Below are positions 63,560 through 64,000 of a stretch of 64,000 bases of DNA, in pieces. The notes beneath the pieces were generated by a model. That model made no database searches. It was not told where the DNA came from and was given only the letters and a program-made list of their open reading frames with translations. Each line of letters starts with the position of its first letter. The stretch's first letter is position 1. This DNA comes from Lucinisca nassula (Eukaryota; Mollusca; Bivalvia; Lucinida; Lucinidae): positions 173,125,994 through 173,189,993 of the forward strand of contig OY757012.1 in NCBI GenBank assembly GCA_963580285.1, given 5' to 3'. Made by a program: the position numbers and the translations under genes.

Positions 63560-63950
63560 TCTTTGTATTTGTTGGACAATTATAAGTATCAAGCATGGAT
63601 TTCACGTTGTCTTTATTCGAGTATTTTTCGGTCGGGAAGTTGGCACCCTTACGCTGAACGTTTTCGATAGTTTGGGTGTCTTGTTTGTAGTAAGGATCCT
63701 AAATAGTAGAGGAGAATTCTAGGGCAGGACGAACAAGAGTTGTGACGGCTCTTGTCTTTACTTCCTCACTGCAGTCATATATGTGTTGTCGTAGGAGATT
63801 AAGAATTCTGTTTGCTTTACCAGCAATGATATCGATGTGTGTTTTCCATGTCAAATCGGAAGTTAATTCCACGCCAAGGTAATGAAGATGCTGTACTTCT
63901 TCCAGGACATCACCACCAATGCTGTATCTAGTGTGTAATGGATTTCGAGG
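63560..63950 (-). pseudogene. Non-LTR retrotransposon (LINE) RT C-terminal remnant
   Basis: The minus frame reads HYLGVELTSDLTWKTHI (about 63885-63835), AGKANRILNLLR, EEVKTRAVTTLVRPALEF, then a UAG in place of the usual Trp before DPYYKQD and IENVQRKGA. This is the region after the RT palm that is typical of jockey/CR1-like LINEs. The upstream RT is cut off at 63950 by the Helentron-like end; the downstream end merges into the BEL/Pao remnant. Confidence 0.82.
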
Positions 63951-64000
63951 TGAGCTATTGTGATCGCTTTGTGTCCGTCGTCCGTCCGTCTGGCTGTCTG
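63949..64000 (-). mobile_element. 3' end of a Helentron-like element, cut by the window edge
   Basis: GTGAGCTATTGTGATCGC then CCGTCGTCCGTCCGTC: the terminal GTGAGCTA and GACGG microsatellite seen in complement at the 3' ends of this element type. The rest lies outside. Confidence 0.7.

Overview
The window looks like repeat-rich nuclear DNA of a marine invertebrate, most likely a bivalve (clam-type) mollusc. It is AT-rich and has no operon structure and no recognisable host gene. It is packed with families typical of bivalves: N-terminal-endonuclease Penelope-like retroelements (Naiad type), several SINE families, Pearl/Helentron-like elements with tandem core repeats, palindromic TIR elements, and hammerhead-ribozyme repeats. 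The species assignment is inference; no single-copy marker gene is present.

Layout. 1-3000: a foldback block with TTCTAAC/TTCTTAC minisatellite arms, flanked by a ~150 bp direct repeat. 3-9.4 kb: palindromic TIR elements (called MITE-A and MITE-B here), SINE copies and TTAA-type MITEs. 9.86-15.2 kb: a head-to-tail tandem of minus-strand Naiad copies. The middle copy still shows GIY-YIG endonuclease, CxC linker and reverse transcriptase in that order, with five in-frame UGA codons. 15.4-21 kb: foldback hairpins, older Naiad pieces, a tRNA-derived SINE and an old duplicated locus. 21.1-23.7 kb: a Helentron-like element inside a Naiad. 24.3-25.1 kb: a dimer of a 261 bp unit, each unit carrying a hammerhead ribozyme, inside a MITE-B. 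26-32.4 kb: more Naiads, including a second tandem, with nested SINEs and a third, decayed hammerhead copy. 32.8-37.4 kb: two nested Helentron-like elements. 37.7-43.4 kb: nested Naiads, one split by a 755 bp element with direct terminal repeats, a hammerhead core and a 9 bp target duplication. 44-53 kb: old dissected Naiads, a Pearl-type core-repeat array, and a MITE-B split by two other MITEs. 54-55.2 kb: a SINE cluster. 55.2-58.8 kb: the only long repeat-poor stretch. 58.8-64 kb: Naiad, MITE-A, a Helentron-like element, a decayed BEL/Pao integrase and a LINE RT remnant, then another Helentron-like end cut by the window edge.

How the parts relate. Nearly everything is a parasite of something else, and insertion order can be read from nested breaks and target-site duplications. 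Only the Naiad at 11.2-14.9 kb carries most of an enzyme set, and it too is shifted and truncated. The strongest items for a second look are the UGA-containing Naiad, the hammerhead dimer, the hammerhead-bearing direct-repeat element, and MITE-A with an apparent 1 bp target duplication.
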